Numbered from the stretch's first letter, positions 47,341-59,594 are shown. The stretch: DNA of 64,000 nucleotides from Amblyornis subalaris (GCA_018881555.1 JACAXG010000014.1:498586-562585), one strand, 5' to 3'. A program made the numbers and translations. Notes: generated from the sequence alone by a model not told the origin.

Positions 47341-47580
47341 TGGGCACAGCACTGCCCTCCAGGGCCTGGGGAGCTCTGCCCCCCTCTTCCAGCAAAGCAG
47401 CCTGTGCTGGAGCACAGCCCAGAGGGGTCACATTGGCATGTCAAACCCTGCAAGACCCTGCTGGTGCTGATCTGGGGGTGTCAGCCCTCCCTCCCACAGC
47501 CCCACCCAGCTCCTCCTGCTCTCTGACACTGCCCTTCACCTGGAACTGTCTGCATGGACTTGGCACTTCTGGGTTTACTT

Positions 47581-47626
47581 TTGGACTTGATGACCTTCAG
47601 GGTCTTTTCCAACCTAAACGATTCCA
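47581..47626 (+). repeat. CR1 3' tail fragment
   Basis: ttggacttgatgaccttcag followed by ggtcttttccaacctaaacg and attcca is a typical sense-strand CR1 tail. Confidence 0.75.
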
Positions 47627-49880
47627 TGTGCATGTGGTGGAAGTCCCTTATAAACCCATTACTTGCCCAGTGCTGCCACTGGAGTGGGCGGGAGGCACGA
47701 GCTGAGGTGGGAATGCCAGTGAGCATCAGGTGCTCTCTGCATGGGGAGCTCTTGGGGGTCTGTCCACATCCCACTGCCCTTTCCTTGCACTGAGGAGGAA
47801 AGCCCAGAATATCCCACGAAGTTTTTCCTCCTGAGCTGGTGTAAGTGGATAGGAGGAGGGAGCCTTTTCCACCTGCAAGAACAGGTTGAGTTTAAATTGT
47901 TTGTAGCTGTCATTAGGAGGCTGCAATACATTTCCAGGTGTAGTTTCTGAAATACTTTTATTTCCTGACCAAGACAAGGCAGAGAGCCTGAATGACGTGT
48001 CTAACTCGTGGGCCCATTCCCAGAGATAGTAGTTTCCTTGGCTTGGATGGCTGACTGGGATCTAGCACTCATTTCTGAGTTCTTCTGAAAATCTGGCAAA
48101 GGAAAGTGCTGACCTTGCTGAGGTGTTCAGTCCCACAGATGACAAGAAAGGGTCAGACACCCAGGGCCTGTGTCTCTTGGTCCATGGAAGAAGCTGAGAC
48201 CATCTCCCCCTCGCTGTGCAGCCAGCCCTGTGGCCGTGCCAGGTCCCTGCCTGGTGGGAGCCGAGGCTCCTCTCCCAGAGGAACTGGTCCCTGCTTGGGG
48301 TCAGGGCCCCCCTGGACACCGGGAGGCCGCTGTGGGTGGGAACTGGAGCCACATTTTCCCGGAGGCTGCTGTGATGAGCAGCCAGTCCCCTCCTGGATGT
48401 GCTGCCGGAGCATCAGCGCTGGCTTGTGAGCACCTCTGGGATAAAACGGCTCCAGGAGCTAAAGCCAGAATTTGTTTCCAGCCAGAAACAATTCAGTTCA
48501 TGGAAAAACCATAAAAGTTTCTGGTTGTGGCAGGATTACAGCAGGGCTGACAGTGAAAGTTCCTGCTTGGAGCAGGATTACAGAAGGAATGAAGATTCTC
48601 AGGAACTCAGAGTTTCCACTCAAATACAGACATTGATAGTTTTATATTTGCCTGTTTGAGGCTTGAAGTCAGCCTCCTCCTGAAGTTGATTTTTTTCTGT
48701 TTTGTAGAAGCTAAATCTTCTGTAATGCATTTTATAATTTTAAAAACATCCTTTTTCTCGTGAAATTGTATTTTATAGAGCTAGTGAAACTGCAGACAAA
48801 GGTACTTTTATTTCAGAATCTAGTGTATTACCTGTGTCACTCAGAATTACTCCGTGTTCAGGTTCAATCCTGCTGGACTCAAACCTAGCAGCTGAGTGTC
48901 ACTTCCAAAGGGTGCAGCTGCTTCTGCTGTGGAGCTGTGGCCCAGGTACCTGGCTGACCCCGGGGACACTGTCTGCTGACTGGTCTGGAAGCTGGATGAA
49001 GTCCCAAACTAACTTAGAGCAGGCTTCCCAGAATCCCTTTTTCCCAGGGTGTGATGACTGCCCACCTTCCTCGTGCCCTGCTGCCTGGGTGGCCATACAG
49101 CTCCTGCAGCACCCAGGGAGCTCAGGGGATGCAGTTTGGGGATAACTGCACATTATGGCTCAATTAAACCCCACGAGAAGATTGCCGAGATCACCAGCCT
49201 GTGATGGGCTGGGGCAAGGAACAGTGGTTACAGATTGCTGGGGTTATTTATAAAGTGAGGGCTGTAGGTTTTTAATCTGACACCATTCACATTCTGAGGC
49301 TGTTTCTATGAAGTTTTGGTCAACCCTTTTGACCAGTCCTTGGTCAAATCCCAGCAGAAATCTCAGTCCTGTTAACATTCTAATTGTTTTCCTCGGCTCT
49401 GTTGGTTATTGGCAAAGGCTGTGGATTCTCTTGCAGCTTTTTAATGTTTTTGCACACGATAAAATGATGGGGTGTGCTTTCCAAAGTGCNTTTGTAAGTG
49501 ATGGGGCCACAAAGAGAGACTTGCCAGGGAGTCTGCAGGCACCAACAGTCAGGTTTGCCTTTGTCCCTCGGACTGTGCAAAGCTGTGAGTCACTTTCCAT
49601 CCCTGCCTTCACCTTCCCACAGGCAAAACACAGTCTTGGAGTGGATTTAATATTTAGAGAAGTGGTTTGAGAGCTATTTGCTTAGCTTGCACTATTATTA
49701 TTAAAGTCAGAAATGGGTTTTAAAGGTTTTAGTGAGTTATAATTGTAGATGGTTTCCACTTCAAATCACCCAGTGGGAGCACAGGGACTGGCTCTGTGAA
49801 ATGGGGAGCCCCGACCTGCAGCAGTGACGAGCCTCAGGGACTCGGTTGTTTCATTGCAAATCCACTGCATTTGCTTCAGA
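47627..49880. other. Intergenic, nothing recognised
   Basis: No gene-like structure or repeat was recognised between the two CR1 fragments. Confidence 0.5.
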
Positions 49881-50187
49881 ACCACAGAATCATTGAGGTT
49901 GGAAAAGACCTCTAAGATCATCAAATCCAACTTTTGACCAATCCCCACGTTTTCACCAGCCCAGAGCACTGAGTGCCATGTCCAGTCTTTCCTTGAACAC
50001 CTCCAGGGATGGGGACTCCAAACCTCCCTGGGCAGCCCCTTCCAATGTTTAACAGCCCATTCAGTGAAGAAATTCTTCCTCATGTCCAACCCGAACCTCC
50101 TCAGTGCAGCTTGAGGCTGTTTCCCCTTGTCCTGTCGCTTCTTGCCTGGGAGAAGAGGCTGAGCCCCTCCTTGCTACAACCTCATGT
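49881..50187 (-). repeat. CR1 LINE 3' portion, antisense, about 300 bases
   Basis: Plus strand cacagaatcattgaggttgg, aaaagacctctaagatcatc, agtctttccttgaacacctc, cagggatggggactccaaac, ctgggcagccccttccaatg, gaagaaattcttcctcatgt and cctgggagaagaggctgag follow the reverse-complement CR1 order without interruption. The most complete CR1 in the window. Confidence 0.96.
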
Positions 50188-52153
50188 CAGGTAGAAATTT
50201 CAGCTTCAACTCGAGAATCTTGAGTCTTTTGCTGGAGACTGAGCAGGATTCTGCAGCAGCACTGCAACCCGCTGGGCACTGCAGGTGCTTTAAAGCATAA
50301 TAAAAGTCTCTGTAATAAACCTTCAGTTAATAAATGCTAACAACCAGTTGCCGCAAATTCATGTCTTTGTTGCTTATTTAAAGTAGTTGACATTGCGACA
50401 CTACTCAGAATTATTGTGAGGCCAAACCCAGTGTGTCCATTCTAAGAACTCACCGAGAGTGAAGAGTAAACTCTGCACTGAACATAGATGTGTTTTTCAC
50501 CTGCTTCTGGTAAGGAGAGAGTGCATGGACAGGACTCTGCTCACACAGAGGGGTTTTCTCCCCTTAGTGCATCTACTGAGGTCGTGGATTTTCTGCTTTG
50601 GTTTTGAACAGTTTGAATTTTAGCATCAACCAAATACTTTCTGCAATATTTTCTTCTAGTTTTTGTACAGCTTTGGGGGATTGAAAGATGGAGGTACTGT
50701 ACATGGTCCTGGCTTGAATCCTCACTCTTAGACCTTACGTGGTGAGATTATTCCAGGAGGGATTTCTGTTGGCTCAGCTCTGAGCAGTCAGAGGTGTCCC
50801 ATGATCCCAAATGCTTTGCAGGGTGTTTTGAGAACACACTGGTGGTATCTGGTGAGACCATGGGCCTTCAGCTCTGCTGAGGAGCTGTTCAGCCCTGTCC
50901 CGTGCCCCCTCGTGTGTTTGTGTTCCCCGCACGTGCCCTCCTGGTGGGTGGGTGCCTGCTTTGAGCAGCCAGCGCTCTGTGGTGATTGCAGCTTCTTCAA
51001 ACCTCTGGGGCCTGGATTTCCCTGAGATTTCCTGTGCTCCTCAGCTCCAGCCTGGCCGCAGATGCTGGGAGAACGTTGGTTTAAGGTGTCTGGGTCTGGC
51101 TGAGAATGGGTGTGAGAAACAGAAGCGGGGGGAGAAAATGTGTCCTGAAATGAGGATATCGGGGGTTCAAGTTTTCAGTTTTGTGTTTGATTTTAGCCAA
51201 ATGACTACTTTTGTTATATGTTGAATNAAAACTAGAATGTTAGCATGAGGTTGCCTTTAAAAATGCATTTATTGGAAAAAAACCTTTCACTATGATCATC
51301 TTTGTGGAAACAAGATGAAGCCTGCAGGCTTGCCAGTTCTGTGACTGCCCATGTGAGACCCATTGAACACGTGGTTACTGCTCAGGTTCTGGTGCTTTTG
51401 AATGTAATTCCTACTGAAGGTTAGTAGCAGCCAGCAGTTACAGCTCCATAGCACAGAGCTGCTGCTAAACCAGCCCCACAAGCAGGGAAATGACCCCGGA
51501 TCCCGCAGAGCCCTTCCATGATTCTATAACAGTAATGCTATTTCCGAGTGCTATCACAGAATGGGCCTTCTGTTGGCACAGTGGGATGTCACCTGTGTTT
51601 CCTCAGAGTATTAAGATCTTCCAAAGATCAGTAAGATGATTTTATACCCATCTGAGTTGTTTGACTTATCCTGACTGAGCCCCTGCTTTTCCAGTGGGAA
51701 TAGGAAGAGTTTAAATCCATCCTCCTGGCACTGCTGTAGAGGATGGGTAACTGGTAGCACAACAGTTTTAGCTTGCTTTAACCTTTCTCTTACAAATACA
51801 AAGCCAAGTATTTGTGGCACTTTGGCCAAACCTTCTCTTGCATAAAGAAACGTCTCTGGGGTCTTTTGTGTTGGTGTTTCCAGCGGCTGGCAAGAATTAC
51901 TCCTGGTTGTTTCCTTTCCCTCTCATATTCACAAAAGGAACAAATTAAGAAAGTCAAGCTTTTCTGTTTACAAAATGAAAGAAAAAACTTTGTAGAAATG
52001 AGGTCTGGGCAGCAGTTGGGGCTTTGTTCTGTGCAGCAGGACTTGCTTATGCAAGGAAGAGCCTTTGGCAGGGCCCTGCCGGGAGGTGGGTGTGGGGCAC
52101 CTCTCCTGCAGTGCTGGGAGAAACAGCTTTGGGCAGAAAATGGATAAGAGATC
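50188..52153. other. Intergenic, nothing recognised
   Basis: No coding gene was recognised. A short gcccttccatgattctataa at about 51506 may be a CR1 remnant but is too short to call. Confidence 0.5.
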
Positions 52154-52176
52154 GGGGGGGGGGGGGGGGGGGGGGG
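52154..52176 (+). repeat. G23 homopolymer
   Basis: Twenty-three consecutive G after gagatc. It could form G-quadruplexes. Its exact length is uncertain because sequencing of such runs is error-prone. Confidence 0.9.
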
Positions 52177-54469
52177 ACGACATGAAATACACCTGAGTGA
52201 GGGGCAAATTGTGTCCTGAAAGCCCACACTTTTCCTGAGACACTGTGCTCATACAGCACAAGTCATGTAATTATCTCCTTGTCAACAGAAGTCCCATTAC
52301 TGCTGCATATTTGGTTTAATAAATATTAGATCCAGTGTAAATGGTTACTTTTTGCTAGTCCTGTCCACCGTGGCTTTATCTGCATAGCAGCAATATCAGA
52401 GTCTTCCCAGCACATGGAAATCCCCACCCTCGTTTTCCTTTTTCCCTAATTTTGGAGAAAGGCATGGGGGCAGTGAGAGAAATATGTCATTGAGCCAAGC
52501 AGCACGGGCTGCCTTCCCCAGCAGGGCTGGAGAGGATCTGGGCTGTTCCCAGCAGCCCTGAGGGTGCCTTGGCAGCACAGGCTGTGTGTCTCTGAGGAGT
52601 CCCGCATCCCACAATCCCGTTCAGGGACTGGTCTCTTAGACTGGACAGCCCTCCCGACCCCTGGGCTCTGTGCGGGTCAGGATCACTGTGAGCCTCCCTC
52701 TCTCAGTTTGTGGTTTATACCACCAGGAACGAACCTGCAATCACTTTCCTGACCTGAGGTACATCCTGGGATAATGGGGCTGCCCCAGAGCAGTGGGGTA
52801 GAACTGGTCCCCTGAACCCCAGAGCAGATGGAACTCTATATTATATATATACTCTTCAAAAATATCTCAAAGTGTTCATTTGGCAAGAGAAACAGCAAAA
52901 GTAACTAAGTCCTGGCTTTCATCATGCTTTTTTCTCATCTGCTGCTGGATTCCATTTCAGAGCTCCATTGCTTTAGCAGCAGTTTAATCCCCCAAATGCC
53001 ATTGCAGCTCAATTGGAGAAGCTGTGCACCTCTGGTTTGGATAATGTCTCTCCTGTTCCTCATCCTTGGCATGCCCAGTGACTCTGCAATTCCAAAGTGT
53101 TGCTTATTTCAGAATTCAGCCTTAAACATGTGTTCCTGCTTGTGTACATGTGTGCATTCACAAAGTCAGAGGCATGTTTGAGTAAACAAATCCAACCCCC
53201 CCTTTGCTGCAAACATTTCCCAAATGTCTCTTTCCTCTTTGTGGTCTTTCAGGTGGTCATCCCAAGTGACTGCCTTGGGTTTCCATTTTACCAATTATTT
53301 TTTCAATTTACTGCTTTAACTTTGTGTAAGATTCCTGCTGGTTGTTCATCAGGTCCCTTCTCTGCCAGTCTCTGTTCCCCCAGAATGGCAAATCTAACTT
53401 CAGCAATCTGCTGCTGGATTCAGCATTCAGGAATTGTGCTTATTGTTGTAAAAATGGGAAACTGTATGAGAACTAGAACTACATAAGCGTTGATAAACCA
53501 GAAATGGAGGTGTTAGTTAAATGGAAGTCTTGATGTAAGTTTGGGTTTCTTAAGTTATTTTGAACTACAAAATTCAAGGTAGAACAGAAAATCAGTGGAG
53601 GAGGTTGGGAGTGGGGGTAGATCCTGGTGCATGCTCAGTAAGGCAGTTTCTGTCCTGGACTGCCTCCAAAGCAGTCTCTGTGTTGGTTCAGAGCAAGATG
53701 CTCTTGTGCAATAGAGCAGCTCTGCTCCTCTGAGCCTGTTGCCTGTTGTTGGAATAGAAAGAGTGAAAAGCAAAATTGTTGCTGCCTTCTTGCCAAACAG
53801 TAAAAAGTTGCATGTTTGAAAAGATTTTAATTTGAAAGCATCAAAGCAAAACACTGACTTTATTTGAAAACCCCTGTTATCTTATCCTGATAATAATGTT
53901 CTTTTTAGACTGAATTGGAAGATGTTTTATTGGATACTTGTATGCCTTCATGAACCCAGCACGTTTCTGGAGCTGCTGCTTTGTCATGTGTTTAGAAATA
54001 CTGCATGTGCTAAACTTCAGCTTATTTACATTTCAGAGAATTGCTTTTTTCAGTTCAGGGTATGAATGTATTGTCAAAGAAGACATTTGTTTCCATTTAT
54101 AAAACTTGCAATTTGGTAACAAGCAACAGATGAAAAAGCAGTATCCAAATTCTCTTGTGTAAAATGTCTTGTGGATGCCATCCCTTCGTTTTCTAGAAAC
54201 AGGCCAATTCCCAGTCCTGTGAGCATCATTAAAAACTACAGACAGTAATAATGTAGAAAGAAAGCAGAAATACCAGAAGCTTAGGGAAGTGATATGAAAT
54301 CTAGTACTGGCTTCTGAATATCAACCCAAAATCTGTTCCAGGGTTCAAGGGGTATTTTCAGCCCCATGCTGCTCTGCCTGCACTGACCGGTCAGAGGGTG
54401 TCCGTCAGAGACATTAAAGGGCAGAATAAGTAATTTTTGCTTTTTACTACAAGGTTGCAACTTGATCGG
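52177..54469. other. Intergenic, nothing recognised
   Basis: AT-rich to neutral sequence with no recognisable gene or repeat. Confidence 0.5.
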
Positions 54470-55095
54470 CTGAAGGCAAATGCGGACAGCGCTCCGTGGC
54501 TGCGGAGCTGTGCCGTGCAGCCCGTCCGAGCGCGGCCGGGAGCGAACGGGCACAGAACGGCTCTCCTGCCTCGCGGGCTGCGAGGGCGCTCGGGTGGGAC
54601 CGACACCGTCTGCAGGGCTGCACCGCCTCCCGGTGGCTTCTCCCTTCCTTTCCTGGAATATTTCATCGGGATCAAACCCTGTCACTTTGGTGTGTAGCTG
54701 CTGTGGTCGCTCCCTGCCGTATTTCTGCTTTCCCTTCCTGCCCGTACGATGCCACAGCCCCAGCTGTGCCCGGGGTGTCTGTCCCCTCCCGCTGGGGCTC
54801 CGGACAAGTCTCTGCCACCGCTCCCTGGGGCTGTGGTGTTATTTCCCCCACTCTCCTTCAACGCCCTTCAATGCACCCCAGCCCCTGCGGGGGTCATGGG
54901 CACTGATGGCCGGCTGTCCCCAGCCCGGCACCCCTGTCCCCAGCCCGACACCCTGACACCGGCGGCTGCGGGCAGTGGCTGCCCCGACTCTGTCACCCAC
55001 CGGGGTAACCGGGGCGAGACGGACCCGCCCGGACAGGGGGCCCGTGTGGCCCTGCCAGCCCTCGGCCGCTGTTTGGGGGAGCTGTCACTCCATAC
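54470..55095. promoter_or_regulatory. Orphan CpG-rich segment
   Basis: Roughly 25 CpGs fall within about 140 bases around 54481-54620, with a second cluster at 54960-55075. The flanks are CpG-poor. No coding gene start is recognisable next to it; AADAC begins 4.4 kb downstream. It may be the promoter of an unannotated transcript or an enhancer. Confidence 0.5.
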
Positions 55096-55327
55096 CCCAG
55101 AGAAGACGTGACCCTCCTCAGCGAGGATGTACAAACCACCACTGTCATCGCAGGGTCAAGCTGTGTCTCTCGAGCAGGTGGGCCACCCTGGCAGCCCGGG
55201 GGTGCCATCACTGCCAGGAACACCTTCGGTCCAGCCAGTGCCACACCAGTGATGTGCCCAGCACAGGGGCCGTGCAGGACACCTAAACCTCAGGGCAGGT
55301 TTAGAGTGCATATTGGGAAATAATATC

Positions 55328-55495
55328 CACAGGCTGCCTAGGGCAGTGGTGGAGTCCCCATCCCTGGAGGGATTTAAAAGCCACGTGGATGTGGCACTTG
55401 GGGACGTGGGTCAGTGGTGGCCTGGGCAGTGCTGGGGAAGGGCTGGACTTGGTCTCGGAGGGCTTTTCCAGCCTGAACAATTCTGTGACTCTGAC
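55328..55495 (+). repeat. CR1 LINE 3' end, sense
   Basis: caggctgcctagggcagtgg, agtccccatccctggaggga, tttaaaagccacgtggatgt, ggcacttggggacgtggg, cttttccagcctgaacaatt, ctgtgactctga: CR1 order with a GTGGCACTTGGGGACGTGG-type tail. Confidence 0.94.
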
Positions 55496-55575
55496 AGACA
55501 AAGCAAGGTCTTGTAATGCTGTGAGAGTGCCGTAAGTGGAAATGCAATAGGGGTGTAAGAGAGGTGAAGAGGGAT

Positions 55576-55687
55576 TACTGTTACAAACAGATGTAAGTTA
55601 TAAGCCTGGATTGCTGTTACAAACAAGATGTAAGGTTGTAAGCCTGGATTGCTGTTACAAACAACATGTAAAGTTGTAAGCCCACAC
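55576..55687 (+). repeat. 36-38 bp tandem repeat, three copies
   Basis: The motif ctgttacaaacanatgtaag with following ttgtaagcctggatt recurs at 55578, 55614 and 55652, spacing 36 and 38 bases. Confidence 0.85.
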
Positions 55688-56102
55688 ATTTCTCCTTTCC
55701 AAACCACAATTTGAAAACTCAGTTTGATGTTGCAACATTTATTTTTAGCTGGGCCGACTTATTGAGGTGGCAGGTCAGTGCCTATTGCCACTCTCCAGGG
55801 CTGAGCAGTATGCAGTGACAGCCAATCCCAGCTGTGACTGTCCATGTCGTGGAGCACACGGATGCCAGGAATGCTGGCTCTGGGCAGGGTGACATGCTGG
55901 CTGCTCTTCTTCCCTTTATGGTTTTAACCCTGGTTTTAGTCTGCCTAACTTTGCATTAATTTTTCTCTGTTCCATTTCTTGCTGAAACACCAGTAGCTTG
56001 GGATACATGAAAATGCACAGGGTGGGAAGGAGGTCATGCTGCATGGCTCTCGGTACACTGTGTGCAGGAAGAGCAGCAAGATGAGGTTTCATCATGATAC
56101 AG

Positions 56103-56213
56103 GTACAGAACGGTTTGGGTTGGAGGGGCCCTTAAAATCATCTTGTTCTGCCCATGTGCCCTGGGCAGAGACACCTTCCACTAGACCAGGTGCTTTGAGA
56201 CCCATCCAACCTT
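56103..56213 (-). repeat. CR1 LINE 3' end, antisense
   Basis: Plus strand gtacagaacggtttgggttg, ggcccttaaaatcatcttgt, gggcagagacaccttccact and agaccaggtgctttgagacc form the reverse complement of a diverged CR1 3' end. Confidence 0.86.
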
Positions 56214-57849
56214 ATTTAATGAAATAAATAAGGAGGGAAAAGACTACACCAAATGTTTGTCTGCTTTAGAAAGCTGTGAGTAGGGGGAGAGCACGTGATG
56301 CACAGCAAACCAGCAGTGGTGGGTGCTGGTGCAGGCTCTGGAGAGTGTTGGCAGTGTGGGGGCTGGTGTTGGGGTGTGGCACGAGGGGCAGTCACTGCAT
56401 GGGATTGATCTGGATTTTCACATTCACCTGTTTCATTTGGCACCCCATCCCCTGTCTAAGAGAGGTCTTGTGCTGTCCCAGCTGGTCCCTTTGACTGAAA
56501 GGGCTCTAATAAAATTGGCATACAGGCATTTCCATATTGCAGCTGATGCTTTAGGGTTCCTTTGGGTAAATCGGTTTATGATTCCCTTTATCTGGAAGTG
56601 CTGTGGGTTAGGGGAGATTGCTGGGGTGGTTCACAGGAGGGCAGGGGAGTGGCTCTGGCAGGAGATGAGACGTTGGTCGGAAGGTTAAGCACTGTGAGCT
56701 CCTGCCTAAGCCGAAGGTGACCTCAGGGCAGGGACAGAGCCGAGCCCAGGCTGTCACTGCACAGCCATGCTTTCAGCTGGAGACCAGCATGGAAGGAGAG
56801 TGGGTGGGAAACCTTAAATGCAGCAAAATAAAACACCAGTTTTGTGGTGGTTCTAGGTCTGGCCTCATCTTCCTTCGTGCTGGTTGTCTGTGCAGGAGCT
56901 GTCCTGGGAGCTCCCTGGGGAGCTGCTCCTGGGGAGGGACAGGGCAGGAAAGGGCTTTGTCCTCCATTCCCCATCACTGGACTGTGCCTTCTCTTCCCCT
57001 GCAAACTGAAATCTGGCCCCTTTACCTGTGTTTTCCCTCACAGCCCCTAAGGAAAACCGGGGCTGTGAGGAGAGGGGTACAGCCCTCTGTGTACACTCGT
57101 GTCACTGTGCTGGGACCCAGGGCCGTGGCACCCTCACCTGTGCCAGGCTGGGCTCACCCGTCCCTCTGCCCAGCACCTGGCACTGGTCTCNAGGGCAGAT
57201 GAAGTGACCACGAAGCTGTGTTCTCTCTTGGTTTTGTTGGACTGGGGTCAAGAACATTGGGCTTTAAATGGCTGTTGTGCTGCAGAAGGACTGTGGAGAG
57301 AGCACAGGTGGATTTTTTAAAACACTTGAATAGTTTGGAGGTGCCCAGAACTTAAAGATATGTCTGAACGTTTGACTGAGGGCTAATCCTCCTCTGTGTT
57401 TGGGCTGGTGGCACATGGTTCAGCTTTCAGCCTTCTGTGATGTTCCATGCTCTGCCCTTCCAAAGGATGCTCCAGCCCCACAGGCTGCTCGGTCTGAGAG
57501 AGCACGTGGCTGTGCTGCTTTGCTGTTGGAAGAACTTCAGCAAAACAAATAACCCAAATTTTAAACTGAAAAGGTAAAACCTCGAATTATCTCTAAAGCA
57601 GAGTTCCTGGTGCTGCAGATGTTGTTTTCACCCCTCCTTGTGTGTGCGCCANCACTTGCAGTGTTTCCTTGGTGAAATTACTGCCCATTTGAATTTATTC
57701 CTACCTGTCCACCCTGTGCAGAAGTAGTTGCCTCTGGAAGATACACAGAAATCTCTTAATTCTGAAAATAATGGCAATTAAATTTGATCTTTCAAATATT
57801 AATCAGAAGCCCTGAGCAATAGAAGATAATTAGTATTTTTTTTTCTGCC
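56214..57849. other. Intergenic, nothing recognised
   Basis: No exon-like conservation or repeat was recognised. Confidence 0.5.
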
Positions 57850-58223
57850 GCCCCTACTATTGCACAAGGGGTTGGTGTGTCGTGCGAGGCAAAGGTGCCT
57901 TTGCCAGGGCCGGAGGTGCCAGGTACTGCCCGAGGGGCGGCAGCGGGTCGGGTGCTGCCCTGGGCCGGTCCCGCCGGGCATCCCCGCGAGCTGAGCCNGT
58001 GGCACCGCTGTGTCCCGGCTCTGGCTGAGCTGCTGCAGTACAGAGCAGCAGCGCTTTGCTCCCGCGTACCCAACACGGCTGTTTGCATCTGGGTGTCACC
58101 GTGCGGCAGCCCGGAGCCACCTCCTGCTCGCTGCCCGCCTCCCCCCGGCAGCCCTGGGGCCGGGCAGTGCCAGGGCGGGGACGGGAGCTGGGTGTGCAGG
58201 GGGGAGCTGGGTGTGCAGGGGGG
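57850..58223. other. GC-rich, CpG-containing sequence left of the gap
   Basis: GC and CpG rise sharply here and continue into the assembly gap. It could be part of a CpG island whose core is missing. No exon was recognised. Confidence 0.45.
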
Positions 58224-59208
58224 NNNNNNNNNNNNNNNNNNNNNNNNNNNNNNNNNNNNNNNNNNNNNNNNNNNNNNNNNNNNNNNNNNNNNNNNNNNNN
58301 NNNNNNNNNNNNNNNNNNNNNNNNNNNNNNNNNNNNNNNNNNNNNNNNNNNNNNNNNNNNNNNNNNNNNNNNNNNNNNNNNNNNNNNNNNNNNNNNNNNN
58401 NNNNNNNNNNNNNNNNNNNNNNNNNNNNNNNNNNNNNNNNNNNNNNNNNNNNNNNNNNNNNNNNNNNNNNNNNNNNNNNNNNNNNNNNNNNNNNNNNNNN
58501 NNNNNNNNNNNNNNNNNNNNNNNNNNNNNNNNNNNNNNNNNNNNNNNNNNNNNNNNNNNNNNNNNNNNNNNNNNNNNNNNNNNNNNNNNNNNNNNNNNNN
58601 NNNNNNNNNNNNNNNNNNNNNNNNNNNNNNNNNNNNNNNNNNNNNNNNNNNNNNNNNNNNNNNNNNNNNNNNNNNNNNNNNNNNNNNNNNNNNNNNNNNN
58701 NNNNNNNNNNNNNNNNNNNNNNNNNNNNNNNNNNNNNNNNNNNNNNNNNNNNNNNNNNNNNNNNNNNNNNNNNNNNNNNNNNNNNNNNNNNNNNNNNNNN
58801 NNNNNNNNNNNNNNNNNNNNNNNNNNNNNNNNNNNNNNNNNNNNNNNNNNNNNNNNNNNNNNNNNNNNNNNNNNNNNNNNNNNNNNNNNNNNNNNNNNNN
58901 NNNNNNNNNNNNNNNNNNNNNNNNNNNNNNNNNNNNNNNNNNNNNNNNNNNNNNNNNNNNNNNNNNNNNNNNNNNNNNNNNNNNNNNNNNNNNNNNNNNN
59001 NNNNNNNNNNNNNNNNNNNNNNNNNNNNNNNNNNNNNNNNNNNNNNNNNNNNNNNNNNNNNNNNNNNNNNNNNNNNNNNNNNNNNNNNNNNNNNNNNNNN
59101 NNNNNNNNNNNNNNNNNNNNNNNNNNNNNNNNNNNNNNNNNNNNNNNNNNNNNNNNNNNNNNNNNNNNNNNNNNNNNTGGGTGTGCAGGGGGCGAGCTGG
59201 GTGGGCGG
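58186..59208 (+). repeat. 19-bp G-rich tandem repeat spanning the assembly gap
   Basis: agctgggtgtgcagggggg occurs twice (58186, 58205) just before the Ns. tgggtgtgcagggggcgag then agctgggtgggc resumes right after. The gap therefore lies inside an unresolved tandem array. Confidence 0.8.
58224..59177. other. Assembly gap (954 Ns)
   Basis: An uninterrupted run of N. Open frames reported across it have no meaning. Its real length is unknown because the flanks are tandem repeats. Confidence 0.99.
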
Positions 59209-59372
59209 GCTCTGGGTTTGACCCGGGGTTGGCCGGCTCGGCTGCTCCTAGCGGCTGCACGCCGTGCTGGGTGGGGAAACGTGTGTTTTTGGAAGCTGCA
59301 CAGTGGAGTAATCTCTGCCCCGGGTGATCTGAGAAGAAATCACCTCCTGGCCGGGGCCCAAGCAAAACACGG

Positions 59373-59386
59373 GATTAACTTTGCCC
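59373..59386 (+). promoter_or_regulatory. Possible HNF1/HNF4-type site upstream of AADAC
   Basis: gattaactttgccc lies about 70 bases upstream of the start codon. It contains an HNF1-like half-site (ATTAAC) overlapping a sequence resembling an HNF4 site (GGGCAAAGTTAA on the other strand). AADAC is a liver/intestine gene, so this is plausible, but such matches are common by chance. Confidence 0.25.
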
Positions 59387-59456
59387 TGTGCTGGCCTGTG
59401 GCCGTTGGGAGCTGGTGAGAGCTGCTCCCAGCAGCGCCACAGCAGAGCCTGCAGAG

Positions 59457-59594
59457 ATGGGGGCCAGGCTGCTCTGCCTCTGCCTCCTCACAGCCCTCCT
59501 CGGCTACTACATCTACACGCCCCTCCCCGAGGACCTGGAGGAACCCTGGACAGTGATGCTCGTCTCGGCTGGCGTCAGGGCCGTGGGGCACCTG
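59457..59594 (+). CDS. AADAC: AADAC-like exon 1
   Basis: 46 codons from ATG (59457, context gcagagATGG) to VSAGVRAVGHL, donor gtgagg at 59595. It encodes the signal-anchor segment and the conserved YYIYTPLPEDLEEPW. The open frame extends upstream of this ATG, but only this start gives the family's N-terminus. Confidence 0.92.

Noticed and set aside
51505..51528. agcccttccatgattctata as a CR1 tail
   Set aside because: Too short and with no CR1 sequence upstream.
36111..57849. P2RY12/P2RY13/P2RY14/GPR87-type receptors expected near MED12L
   Set aside because: No seven-transmembrane frame is present. In mammals these genes lie in an earlier MED12L intron, which would be upstream of this window.
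57857..59418. Long open frames (400-513 codons) across 58.2-59.2 kb
   Set aside because: They consist mainly of translated Ns from the assembly gap.
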